NCBI GenBank assembly: GCA_026421205.1
Contig: JAPKBM010000005.1
Span: forward strand, 25,754-89,753
DNA length: 64,000 bases
Source: Planctomycetota bacterium
GTDB taxonomy: Bacteria > Planctomycetota > UBA1135
Reading direction: 5' to 3'
Position numbers and translations under genes: made by a program. The notes below the pieces were generated by a model. It did not search any database and was not told the origin of the DNA. It saw only the letters and a program-made list of their open reading frames with translations. Positions 40,838 to 48,784 of the stretch are shown in pieces (position 1 is the stretch's first letter; each line of letters begins with the position of its first letter).

Positions 40838-41343
40838 ACATTCGTTATTGCATTGAGTTTTCCAAGTCAGGCCCGGCACGGTTTTTAGGGCATCTTGATC
40901 TTCAGGCGCTTTTCGAGAGGCTTCTTCGAAGAGCGGGTCTTCCTTTGTCTTACACGCAAGGGTTCCATCAACGGGTGAAAATTCAATTTGAAGAAGCTCT
41001 CCCTTTGGGGTGGTCCTCAGATTGTGAACGAGTTTGGGTTGAGCTCCTGACAGCCTACCCTGCTGAATCCATCAGCAAACAACTTCGGAGTCATTGTCCT
41101 GAAGGCATTGGAATTCTTCGAGCTTATGCCTGGGCCGGAAAACCAAAACTGGCACAAGTGAAGTTTTTTCAAGTGTCTTTTTCCACTCCTTTTTGCCGAA
41201 CACCTCAGGAGGGTTTTTCAATCCAACTCATTTCCACGCAGGGTTCCGCGCCATCTTTAAAGAAAGTTTTGAAGAATTTACTCGGCACTTCACTTCCCGA
41301 AAACTTAGAGGTTCGCCGCCTTACCTTGGAGCAATACGCATGA
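40834..41343 (+). CDS. DUF2344 / TIGR03936-type radical-SAM-linked protein
   Basis: YCIEFSKSGPARFLGHLDLQALFERLLRRAGLPLSYTQGFHQRVKIQFEEALPLG; upstream of rng as in many bacteria. Confidence 0.85.
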   Translation: MNIRYCIEFSKSGPARFLGHLDLQALFERLLRRAGLPLSYTQGFHQRVKIQFEEALPLGWSSDCERVWVELLTAYPAESISKQLRSHCPEGIGILRAYAWAGKPKLAQVKFFQVSFSTPFCRTPQEGFSIQLISTQGSAPSLKKVLKNLLGTSLPENLEVRRLTLEQYA

Positions 41344-42929
41344 ATACCGACGCCCTCCGCCTTGTTGTGAATCACTCAGACCCCGAAGAAGTTCGCGTTG
41401 CTCTTTGCAAGGGCACGGAACTCCAGGGGGTGCGTTGTTGGCAATCCGAGGCCATTAGTATTGTGGGAGCTGTGTATTGGGGTAGGGTTTTGCAAGTTGA
41501 GGCTGGGCTTGAAGCTGCTTTTGTCGACATCGGCGAAAAACGGGCAGCTTTTCTACACTTTGGAAATATTCATCCAGCATATGCAGAAGAAGACTGTCAC
41601 CCTATGGAAGTTGCCGAAAGGCCGAGTCGGATTGCCGAAGAAGCGGCTGGAGCACCTGAGGAGCCAATGGATAAAATGTCGTCGGCCGACAGAGAAGGGG
41701 AACAAGAAGAGGACTTGCTGGAAAAAGAGGTTCATTCTCCTGCCGATTTCTTGAAACCGGGCGATACCGTTTTGGTTCAGGTTCTCCGTGACCCTGTTCG
41801 TGGAAAGGGAGCAACCCTGACAACCTTTCTTTCTTTGCCCGGTCGTTACGGCGTTTTGATGCCCAGCTTAAATCGGGTTGGGGTAAGCCGAAAGATTGTC
41901 GATGCGAAAGAAAGAAGTCGGCTTCGGGCTATATTCGAAGGCATGTCGGCGGCGGCTGCTGGCATGATTGCGCGTACGGCGGCAAGTGGAGTGGAGGAAT
42001 CCGAGATTCTGAAAGACTTGGAGCTTTTGCAGTCTATTTGGGCAGACGTACGAAAGCAGTCCGAGGGCCGCGAAGATGTGGGTTGTCTTTGGCAAGAAGC
42101 ATCCCCATTCATCCGCGCAGTGCAGGATTTGTGCTATGGGGAAGTCACAGAAATCCTTGTGGACAGCGACGGCGCAAAAGAAGAGGCCCAGGAATATATT
42201 CAGCGCTACTTCCCTGATGGCGGCCCTGCATTAACAGTTTCTACCTCGTCGAAGCCAATTTTTGAAGCTGAAGGGTTGGAGCGAGATTGGCAGCTTCTTT
42301 TCCGTCCACGCGTTCCCATTGGATCGGGTGCTTCCATTGTGATTCATGAAACGGAAGCCCTGGTGGCGATTGATGTGAATAGCGGGCGATTAGACCGAAA
42401 CAGTTTGGAGGAAACTGCGTTTGACACTAATTGTTTGGCTGCGGTGGAAGCGGCTCGTCAGATTCGTTTGCGCGATATCGGCGGTATCGTGGTGCTTGAC
42501 TTCATCGATATGCGTTCGCCGGAAAATCGCTTTGCTTTGGAAAATCTATTCCGGGATGAATTAGCGAAAGATCCTGCAAAGTCAAAGGTCGGCCCGCTCG
42601 CCGCCTTCGGCCTTCTTTCGATGACTCGCCGACGTCAAGGATTTGGCCTGAGAAAAGGCTCCGCTTGGATGTGCAAGGGCTGTGGAGGATCCGGCTCTAC
42701 TTCGCACCATCAGGCCGGTGGTTTGCGTGTTTTGAGAAAGATGCGTACTTTCTCGAAGTCGACGTCCATTCAGATTCGTTGTCATCCTGGGGTGGAGGCC
42801 GTTTTGACGGGTGCCTTTAAGGAGGCACTCTATAATTTGGGCCATTCTGTGAAAGTACTTGCTGACCCTCAGGTTCCGTCAGGGGACTCCGTGGTTGAGG
42901 TCCTTGCTCCGGACCCAAGGAAACGCTAA
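41340..42929 (+). CDS. rng: Ribonuclease E/G family
   Basis: GRVLQVEAGLEAAFVDIGEKRAAFLH, AIDVNSGR, DIGGIVVLDFIDM. Confidence 0.95.
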   Translation: MNTDALRLVVNHSDPEEVRVALCKGTELQGVRCWQSEAISIVGAVYWGRVLQVEAGLEAAFVDIGEKRAAFLHFGNIHPAYAEEDCHPMEVAERPSRIAEEAAGAPEEPMDKMSSADREGEQEEDLLEKEVHSPADFLKPGDTVLVQVLRDPVRGKGATLTTFLSLPGRYGVLMPSLNRVGVSRKIVDAKERSRLRAIFEGMSAAAAGMIARTAASGVEESEILKDLELLQSIWADVRKQSEGREDVGCLWQEASPFIRAVQDLCYGEVTEILVDSDGAKEEAQEYIQRYFPDGGPALTVSTSSKPIFEAEGLERDWQLLFRPRVPIGSGASIVIHETEALVAIDVNSGRLDRNSLEETAFDTNCLAAVEAARQIRLRDIGGIVVLDFIDMRSPENRFALENLFRDELAKDPAKSKVGPLAAFGLLSMTRRRQGFGLRKGSAWMCKGCGGSGSTSHHQAGGLRVLRKMRTFSKSTSIQIRCHPGVEAVLTGAFKEALYNLGHSVKVLADPQVPSGDSVVEVLAPDPRKR

Positions 42930-42941
42930 ACTGTTCGACCC
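42904..42941 (+). promoter_or_regulatory. Promoter for rplU-rpmA: TTGCTC-N17-TAAACT-N6-CCCGTTT
   Basis: -10 42927-42932 and CCC 42939-42941 match the layout of the other ribosomal promoters. Confidence 0.6.
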
Positions 42942-42967
42942 GTTTCGCTAAGAAACCCGTAAATCTC

Positions 42968-43285
42968 ATGTACGCTATCGTAAAAGATCGTTCTCGTTGC
43001 CTCACCCTTCAACCCGGTGAGGAACTTTGGATCGACCGCATGCCTACGGCTGAGCCAGGCAGTGACCTTATTTTTGACCAAGTTCAGTTTCTAAAGAAAG
43101 AAGATGGTTCGATGGAAGTCGGCACCCCTTTGGTAAAGGGCGCAACCGTGGTTGCTGAAATTGTCGGAAACGTCAAAGACAAGAAGCTTTTCGTAGCCAC
43201 CTTTAAACGCCGGAAAAATTCGCGCAAGCGTACCGGGCATCGGCAAGGCTACACCCACATTCGAATCAAAGAAATCCGCGGATAA
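42968..43285 (+). CDS. rplU: 50S ribosomal protein L21
   Basis: MYAIVKDRSRCLTLQPGE...FKRRKNSRKRTGHRQGYTHIRI. Confidence 0.97.
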   Translation: MYAIVKDRSRCLTLQPGEELWIDRMPTAEPGSDLIFDQVQFLKKEDGSMEVGTPLVKGATVVAEIVGNVKDKKLFVATFKRRKNSRKRTGHRQGYTHIRIKEIRG

Positions 43286-43299
43286 ATAGGAGCTGAATA

Positions 43300-43548
43300 A
43301 TGGCACATAAGAAAGGCGGTGGTTCCACCAAAAACGGGCGTGACTCTAATCCTCAAATGAGAGGAATCAAGCGTTACGGTGGTCAAACCGTGCGCGCAGG
43401 TGAAATCCTTGTTCGCCAGTGTGGCAACCGTTTTCACGCGGGACATGGCGTAGGCTGCGGTAACGATTACACCTTGTTTGCTTTGCAGGACGGTGTGGTT
43501 GAGTTTCTTTCTCGTCGCCGCATTGCGGTGATGTCTCAAGAGGGCTAG
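43300..43548 (+). CDS. rpmA: 50S ribosomal protein L27
   Basis: [40 protein letters not shown]. Confidence 0.98.
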   Translation: MAHKKGGGSTKNGRDSNPQMRGIKRYGGQTVRAGEILVRQCGNRFHAGHGVGCGNDYTLFALQDGVVEFLSRRRIAVMSQEG

Positions 43549-43565
43549 TCCCTTGTTGATTGACT

Positions 43566-43601
43566 GAACGGGGGGCCCAAGTAGCCTCCCGTTCCTTTTT
43601 T
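43566..43601 (+). terminator. Rho-independent terminator after rpmA
   Basis: GAACGGGGGGC-N7-GCCTCCCGTTC (one GU) followed by CTTTTTT; lies inside the over-extended 43560 ORF, so obgE starts downstream. Confidence 0.92.
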
Positions 43602-43607
43602 AATTAT

Positions 43608-44639
43608 ATGAAGCAAGACGGCATGTTTCGCGACGAGGCGGTTCTTCATGTAAGAGCTGGGAAGGGGGGGGATGGTTGTTGCAGTTTTCACCGAGAAAAA
43701 TACGTCACGCAAGGTGGTCCTGATGGAGGAGATGGCGGTGATGGTGGCAACGTCGTTTTTGTCGCAACCTCTCATGAGAACTCTCTCTTTCGTGTTGCAC
43801 GTCAAAGAGAACATTTTGCTGAGCATGGCCGGCCTGGGGGCCCTAATAATTGCTCCGGTGCCCAAGGGGAATCCATTGAAATCCATGTCCCTATTGGCAC
43901 GCAAATCAAAGATGCACGTCGGGGAAATTTACTGGCGGACTTGAAGGAAGATGGGGAACAGATTGTGATTGCCGAAGGAGGTCGCGGTGGCAAGGGCAAC
44001 GCGCGTTTTGCTTCGGCCACACACCAGACTCCTGATCGCTTTGATAAGGGGACGCCGGGCGAAGATCGGCAGGTAGCCCTGGAATTGAAATTAGTGGCTA
44101 ATGTTGGCTTTGTTGGACTCCCGAACGCTGGAAAGAGTACGTTATTGCGGACGTTGACCTCGGCGCGGCCGCGGGTTGGTGCGTACCCATTCACGACTTT
44201 GGATCCAAGCCTTGGGGTCATGGAAACGGGAGCTGACCCACCAACCTTGGTGTTGGCGGATATTCCTGGTTTGATTGAAGGTGCTAATGAGGGGAAAGGG
44301 CTTGGCCACCAGTTTCTGCGCCATGTAGAGCGCACCCAAGTACTTTTACATTTGGTGGATTGCTCCGTGGCTTCGGAGGACCCTTGGACAGATTTCCAGA
44401 CGATTCGCCAAGAAATAACGGCATTTAGCCCAGAATTATCCCAAAGAAGTTGGCTATTGCTTGCTACAAAAATAGAAGATGATGCATCCAGATTGCGAGC
44501 TCAGGATCTCATGGAGAAATCCGGCCAAGATGGCTTGTTGATTTCTGCAGCGATGGCGCAGGGACTCGACGCTTTGCGATTCCGCTTGGCGGCAATTGTG
44601 AAAGAAACAGCCCTTCGCATTACTTCGGAGCAGGGGTAG
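43608..44639 (+). CDS. obgE: GTPase Obg/CgtA
   Basis: GKGGDGCCSFHREKY, GLPNAGKSTLLRTLTSARPRVGAYPFTTL; start 43608 or 43623. Confidence 0.96.
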   Translation: MKQDGMFRDEAVLHVRAGKGGDGCCSFHREKYVTQGGPDGGDGGDGGNVVFVATSHENSLFRVARQREHFAEHGRPGGPNNCSGAQGESIEIHVPIGTQIKDARRGNLLADLKEDGEQIVIAEGGRGGKGNARFASATHQTPDRFDKGTPGEDRQVALELKLVANVGFVGLPNAGKSTLLRTLTSARPRVGAYPFTTLDPSLGVMETGADPPTLVLADIPGLIEGANEGKGLGHQFLRHVERTQVLLHLVDCSVASEDPWTDFQTIRQEITAFSPELSQRSWLLLATKIEDDASRLRAQDLMEKSGQDGLLISAAMAQGLDALRFRLAAIVKETALRITSEQG

Positions 44640-44648
44640 GATGAGAAG

Positions 44649-45614
44649 GTGAGTTATCGTCTCATTCGCTTGTTTTTCACCTTGGCTGGTGTTCTAGCCT
44701 TGGCGGGCTTTGGGTTGTCTTTTAGTGATTTTGTGCAAAACCGTGCCACATACCTGCAGCCTTTTGATCCGCGTCGCTTGCAGTCCTCGATTAAAGAATA
44801 TTCTTCCAATACACTTTTTGGGCATCTGAAGGCGCATGACCCACATTTCCAGGTTCTCCATCTCAAGGAAGCTTCCGGCTGGGTGAAGCCCCTAGAAACC
44901 TTACCTGGTGCCGTTGCTCCGCCTCCTCCAAAGCCTAAAATTGGCCCCGATGACTTGGAAGTTATTTTAATTCAGTATTCTTCCGTATCGGCCCGCGCGG
45001 CGGCATTTTTGCGGCCCACGGATGCCCCCAGTGGCGACCCTTCTGTGGGAGGGTTCTACCGTCACGGGGAAGAGTTTGAAATTGAGTCGAAGGAAGGTCT
45101 CACTCTTTTCTTGAAGGACATTCGAAGGAATGAAGTGGAAATTGGAATTAAAGAGGATGACTTTTCATTTGTTCTTACGACTCGGGAGGCCGAGATAGAC
45201 ACAGAAGGTCGCATCACCGTCATGGGCTCAAACGGAGAGGCCGTCTCCATAACAACAAGTCGTTCTAAGACAGAAGAGGTGGTCCCGGATACGTTTGAGT
45301 TGGGGTCGGACGATATTCGCATGATGGAAGAAATGCCGGAAGATGAGATTCTTGCCGCCGTTCAAGTTGGCCCTGCGCGGGATGCTACCGGGCAAGTCGT
45401 CGGCTTGAAGATTAAATCCATTAAAGCGGGTTCTCCTTTTGCACACATCGGTTTAAAAAACAATGACATTGTGTTGCAGGTCAATGGCCTTCCCACAACG
45501 GACCGTGCGGAGGTACTTCGCTTTATGCGCCAGCAAGAGCCTGGTCAAACGCTCCATGTTTTGGTGGAGCGCTTAGGTCGCATGCGTTCCTTGACTTACC
45601 GCCTTCCGCGTTAA
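44649..45614 (+). CDS. Membrane-anchored PDZ protein, GspC-like
   Basis: N-terminal TM and C-terminal PDZ (IKSIKAGSPFAHIGLKNNDIVLQVNGLPTTDRAEVLRFMRQQEPGQ). Confidence 0.65.
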   Translation: MSYRLIRLFFTLAGVLALAGFGLSFSDFVQNRATYLQPFDPRRLQSSIKEYSSNTLFGHLKAHDPHFQVLHLKEASGWVKPLETLPGAVAPPPPKPKIGPDDLEVILIQYSSVSARAAAFLRPTDAPSGDPSVGGFYRHGEEFEIESKEGLTLFLKDIRRNEVEIGIKEDDFSFVLTTREAEIDTEGRITVMGSNGEAVSITTSRSKTEEVVPDTFELGSDDIRMMEEMPEDEILAAVQVGPARDATGQVVGLKIKSIKAGSPFAHIGLKNNDIVLQVNGLPTTDRAEVLRFMRQQEPGQTLHVLVERLGRMRSLTYRLPR

Positions 45615-45617
45615 TTC

Positions 45618-46358
45618 ATGGCTGAAGTTTGGCTACTGGACCTTGGCAACACCCAAGCAAAGTTGTCTTGTTCCGTCTCTTTCGGAGCGCACGGAGAAGT
45701 CTTTGTTTTTGAGCACCCGGCACAAGGAATTCTTTCTCCCGACCTTTTTGCCCTGCTTGTACAAAAGCCCAAGGCCCTGATTCTTGTAGCTTCAACATCT
45801 CCCCAGGCGCGAGAGGCATTCGATTCCTCCTCAGTCGGGAAACGAGCTATCACTGTCAGGCAGCAGGATATTCCTTTGGAAATCATCACGACAGGAACAG
45901 GCATTGACCGTCTTCTCGTTGCTTGGGCTGCGTGGAAGTCTCACAAAGAGGGCGTGCTGGTTGCGGACTTCGGCACGGCATGGACTTTGGATACCGTCAC
46001 GAGAGAAGGCGTCTTTCTGGGGGGCGCCATCGGGCCGGGTCTTTCCGCGCAAATCCAAAGTCTCCAAAGGTCTTGTCCGCATTTGCCTACGCCGTCGGCG
46101 GTGGAAGCATCTTCCGAAGAAATCCCCCGCCAATCCGCGGCCGCTGTTTCGGCAGGAACATATCGGTTTTTAGCGTTAGGGGTGAATGCCTTAGCCCAGT
46201 CTTTTGAGGACTCTGCGGGCCAATCTTTGGGGCGATTCCTGACCGGTGGGGCAAGTCCTCTCTTGCGGTCATTTCTGCCTTCTACCTGGAAAGAAGAGCC
46301 CCATTTGATGATGAAGGCTCTGGCCTCTCTTCCGCAGAGAGAAAGCCTGGATGCCTAG
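45618..46358 (+). CDS. coaX: Type III pantothenate kinase
   Basis: LLDLGNTQAKL, VADFGTAWTLDTV, GGAIGPGLSAQ. Confidence 0.88.
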   Translation: MAEVWLLDLGNTQAKLSCSVSFGAHGEVFVFEHPAQGILSPDLFALLVQKPKALILVASTSPQAREAFDSSSVGKRAITVRQQDIPLEIITTGTGIDRLLVAWAAWKSHKEGVLVADFGTAWTLDTVTREGVFLGGAIGPGLSAQIQSLQRSCPHLPTPSAVEASSEEIPRQSAAAVSAGTYRFLALGVNALAQSFEDSAGQSLGRFLTGGASPLLRSFLPSTWKEEPHLMMKALASLPQRESLDA

Positions 46359-47262
46359 TTATCGACTTTTATCGGCTCCCGCTGCTCGGGCGATTTCTGT
46401 TTGGGGCCTTTGGGCTACTTCGCAAGAAATCAATGCGGCATTTCGGAAAGTCCCGGCTCTCCATTCTTTCTCTTTGTGCTCGGTAGGTGCGGGTCAGGGC
46501 TTTGATGAAGGGCTTTTATGGCATAAAGGAGAAAACCGTTCCCCTCCTTTTGAGGTGCATCTTCATGGGGGGCAAGGAATTGCGTCGACCTTCTCTTCTT
46601 GGCTTGAAAGCCTGCACTGGCAGGAGCTTATTTCCTCTCCGAACCCTCTTCAGAATCGATTTCTTCAGGCGCGTGGTTTAGCGAATGCACTCTGGGCATC
46701 TCGAGCACTTCACGGGGATCCTCCCGCCGCACCTTCTTGGCAAGCCGTTTTAGAGAATCCGCCGAAAGTTGTCTTGGCGGGCCCGACCAATGTCGGCAAG
46801 TCCACTTTAATGAATGCGTGGCTCGGTGCAGACCGTGTCACCGTTTCACCGCACCCGGGGACAACCAGAGACAGCGTTGAGGTCGGGATTTTAATGGGGG
46901 AAGGTGAGGCGTCGGCCGAAGTCCGCTTGGTAGACACGGCAGGTTTCGGAGTCTTTGAAAACGATTTGGATCAGGCAGCACTCATACAAACACGAGAGGC
47001 CTGTGATCAAGCTTGGAAAGTGGTGTGGCTTTGTGATGCGCATACTCCGCCGATTGCACCGGTTGCGCAATGGGTCCAATCTTCTCCTTCCGAGCATCTT
47101 CGCGTTCTTTTGCGGACGGATTTAGAGGAGACGTGGTGCCCCGAAGACCTCTGGCCTGGCCCATGGATTCGCGGTTCTTGCCATCAAGATGCGCCCACGT
47201 TATTGGCAGAAATTGAACAGGCACTTTTTGAGCCGCTAGGGATTTTATCATTCGTGCGGTAG
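46351..47262 (+). CDS. Reduced MnmE/TrmE-like GTPase
   Basis: N-terminal EVHLHGGQ (MnmE-like) and G domain GPTNVGKSTLMNAWLG...PGTTRD...DTAGF; no C-terminal C-x-GK motif. Confidence 0.7.
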   Translation: MPSYRLLSAPAARAISVWGLWATSQEINAAFRKVPALHSFSLCSVGAGQGFDEGLLWHKGENRSPPFEVHLHGGQGIASTFSSWLESLHWQELISSPNPLQNRFLQARGLANALWASRALHGDPPAAPSWQAVLENPPKVVLAGPTNVGKSTLMNAWLGADRVTVSPHPGTTRDSVEVGILMGEGEASAEVRLVDTAGFGVFENDLDQAALIQTREACDQAWKVVWLCDAHTPPIAPVAQWVQSSPSEHLRVLLRTDLEETWCPEDLWPGPWIRGSCHQDAPTLLAEIEQALFEPLGILSFVR

Positions 47263-47293
47263 GGTCAATTCCCCGCGAGGGTAAACTAGGGGT

Positions 47294-48613
47294 ATGAGGC
47301 TTCTGCCCTTGACGGAAGGTTTGCACTCAGCTGAAGCCTTCTCTCGGCCCTACCTGGAGTCCTTTCTGGAGCTTGTTCGTTCTATAGAGAGGTCACCTTT
47401 GCGTTATGCCAATGCCCTTGATGGCTATCTGATTGCCACCGTCTTTGAGGAGCCCTCGACCCGCACGCGTCTTTCTTTTGAGGCGGCAGCCCACCGTTTG
47501 GGCGCCCGTGTAATTTCTATTTCAGACCCAAGAAGCTCAAGCTCCGTAAAGGGCGAAACACTCAGCGATGCGGCTCGTGTGATGGGCGGATACGCCGATC
47601 TTCTTGTTTGGCGCCACCCGAGAGATGGCGCATCTCGTCGAGCCGCCCAAGTGGCTGGAGTCCCTGTGATTAATGGGGGAGACGGGCGTCTAGGGCATCC
47701 CACCCAAACTTTGGTTGATCTATCCATACTACATCAGAAGTGGGGAGTCATTGAAGGAAAGACCGTCGGCATCCTCGGAGACATTCAAAATGGCCGAACG
47801 GCTCGTTCCTTAGCGTGGAGTCTGGCTGTGCTAGGAGCGCGCATTTTGCTGTTGCCCGGTTCTGGTTTAGATTGGGAACCAGGATTCGAGAATCGACTGA
47901 TGCATCGCTTCGCTTACCGATTGAAAAGAGTGCGGCATCCGTTAATTCAGGAATGGACGGGGAACCCGGAGGCACGCATGCTGGAGCCCAAAGGCTTAGT
48001 GCAGGGCGAACTTTTTGGTGTGGGTACTTCTGCTCTTCATGGGCTAGACGCTCTCTACCTCACCCGTCTTCAAGAGGAACGGGGTGCCAAGGCCCACCGT
48101 GGGGGATATCCGGGTATTACGGTAGAACAATTGAAAGATCCACTCTTGCAAGACACCTTGTTATTGCATCCCTTACCACGGCGTGATGAGCTCCCAGTTG
48201 CAGTGGATGAGGATCCTCGTGCCCTTTATTTTGAGCAGGCCAACATGGGTCCTCGAGTGCGTCAGGCAGTCTTTTTATCTCTTTTATGTCCAGAAAAGGT
48301 CGATTTGCCGGCTCTAAACCCACTTCCCTCCGGGAATCCGGAGCATTTCTTGGCTCCTTGCCCTAATAAGAACTGCATTACGCACGCCGAAGGCCTTCGG
48401 CCGCCTTGGCGCGTTGAGGGCAAGGGGAAGCGTATTTTCTTGTGCTCTTTTTGTGATGTGCCGCTTGAGGCTCCTTATGTGGGTTGTTTGTCGAGCAGGA
48501 AGGTGCATCCGGCGTATTCCCCGCTGGTTCAGCAGATTCGGCCGGAGAATCTGGTGCCTTTTCAAACGCGTGACCAGGCGGAGAAAGAGGACTATTCCTG
48601 GGGCGGAGGCTGA
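47294..48613 (+). CDS. pyrB: Aspartate carbamoyltransferase with C-terminal PyrI-type zinc domain
   Basis: FEEPSTRTRLSFEAAAHRLGA, HPTQTLVDL, HPLPRRDE; C-terminal CPNKNCITHAE...FLCSFC. Confidence 0.9.
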   Translation: MRLLPLTEGLHSAEAFSRPYLESFLELVRSIERSPLRYANALDGYLIATVFEEPSTRTRLSFEAAAHRLGARVISISDPRSSSSVKGETLSDAARVMGGYADLLVWRHPRDGASRRAAQVAGVPVINGGDGRLGHPTQTLVDLSILHQKWGVIEGKTVGILGDIQNGRTARSLAWSLAVLGARILLLPGSGLDWEPGFENRLMHRFAYRLKRVRHPLIQEWTGNPEARMLEPKGLVQGELFGVGTSALHGLDALYLTRLQEERGAKAHRGGYPGITVEQLKDPLLQDTLLLHPLPRRDELPVAVDEDPRALYFEQANMGPRVRQAVFLSLLCPEKVDLPALNPLPSGNPEHFLAPCPNKNCITHAEGLRPPWRVEGKGKRIFLCSFCDVPLEAPYVGCLSSRKVHPAYSPLVQQIRPENLVPFQTRDQAEKEDYSWGGG

Positions 48614-48624
48614 TCTTGTCCCAG

Positions 48625-48650
48625 GTGTGCGAAATCGCACACTTTTGCTT
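48625..48650 (+). terminator. Inverted repeat GTGTGCGA-AA-TCGCACAC then TTTTGCTT (terminator and/or activator site)
   Basis: 8-bp perfect arms 12 nt after the pyrB stop, centred about 84 nt upstream of the predicted sigma-54 start. Confidence 0.6.
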
Positions 48651-48690
48651 AAAAACGCCCGATTTTGCCCCCAATTCTCCGTTTTTTGGT

Positions 48691-48706
48691 TGGCACAGTT
48701 TTTGCT
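48691..48706 (+). promoter_or_regulatory. Sigma-54 (RpoN) promoter: TGGCAC-N5-TTGCT
   Basis: TGGCACAGTTTTTGCT matches the -24/-12 consensus with correct spacing. Confidence 0.75.
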
Positions 48707-48713
48707 CTAAGCA

Positions 48714-48781
48714 TGGTGCAGGAGGCTCTCCGCTGTCTTAGGATGGTCATCATCTAGGACAACCCCTCCTGCTCCATTTTT
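48714..48781 (+). promoter_or_regulatory. Structured 5' leader of the lipoprotein operon
   Basis: TGGTGCAGGAGG pairs with CCTCCTGCTCCA (one mismatch), inner GTCTTAGG/TCTAGGAC, then TTTTT, ending 3 nt before the ATG. Confidence 0.6.
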
Positions 48782-48784
48782 GGA

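Noticed and set aside
43560-43607. Upstream extension of the obgE ORF
   Set aside because: It would start inside the rpmA terminator hairpin; ATG 43608 or 43623 is more plausible.
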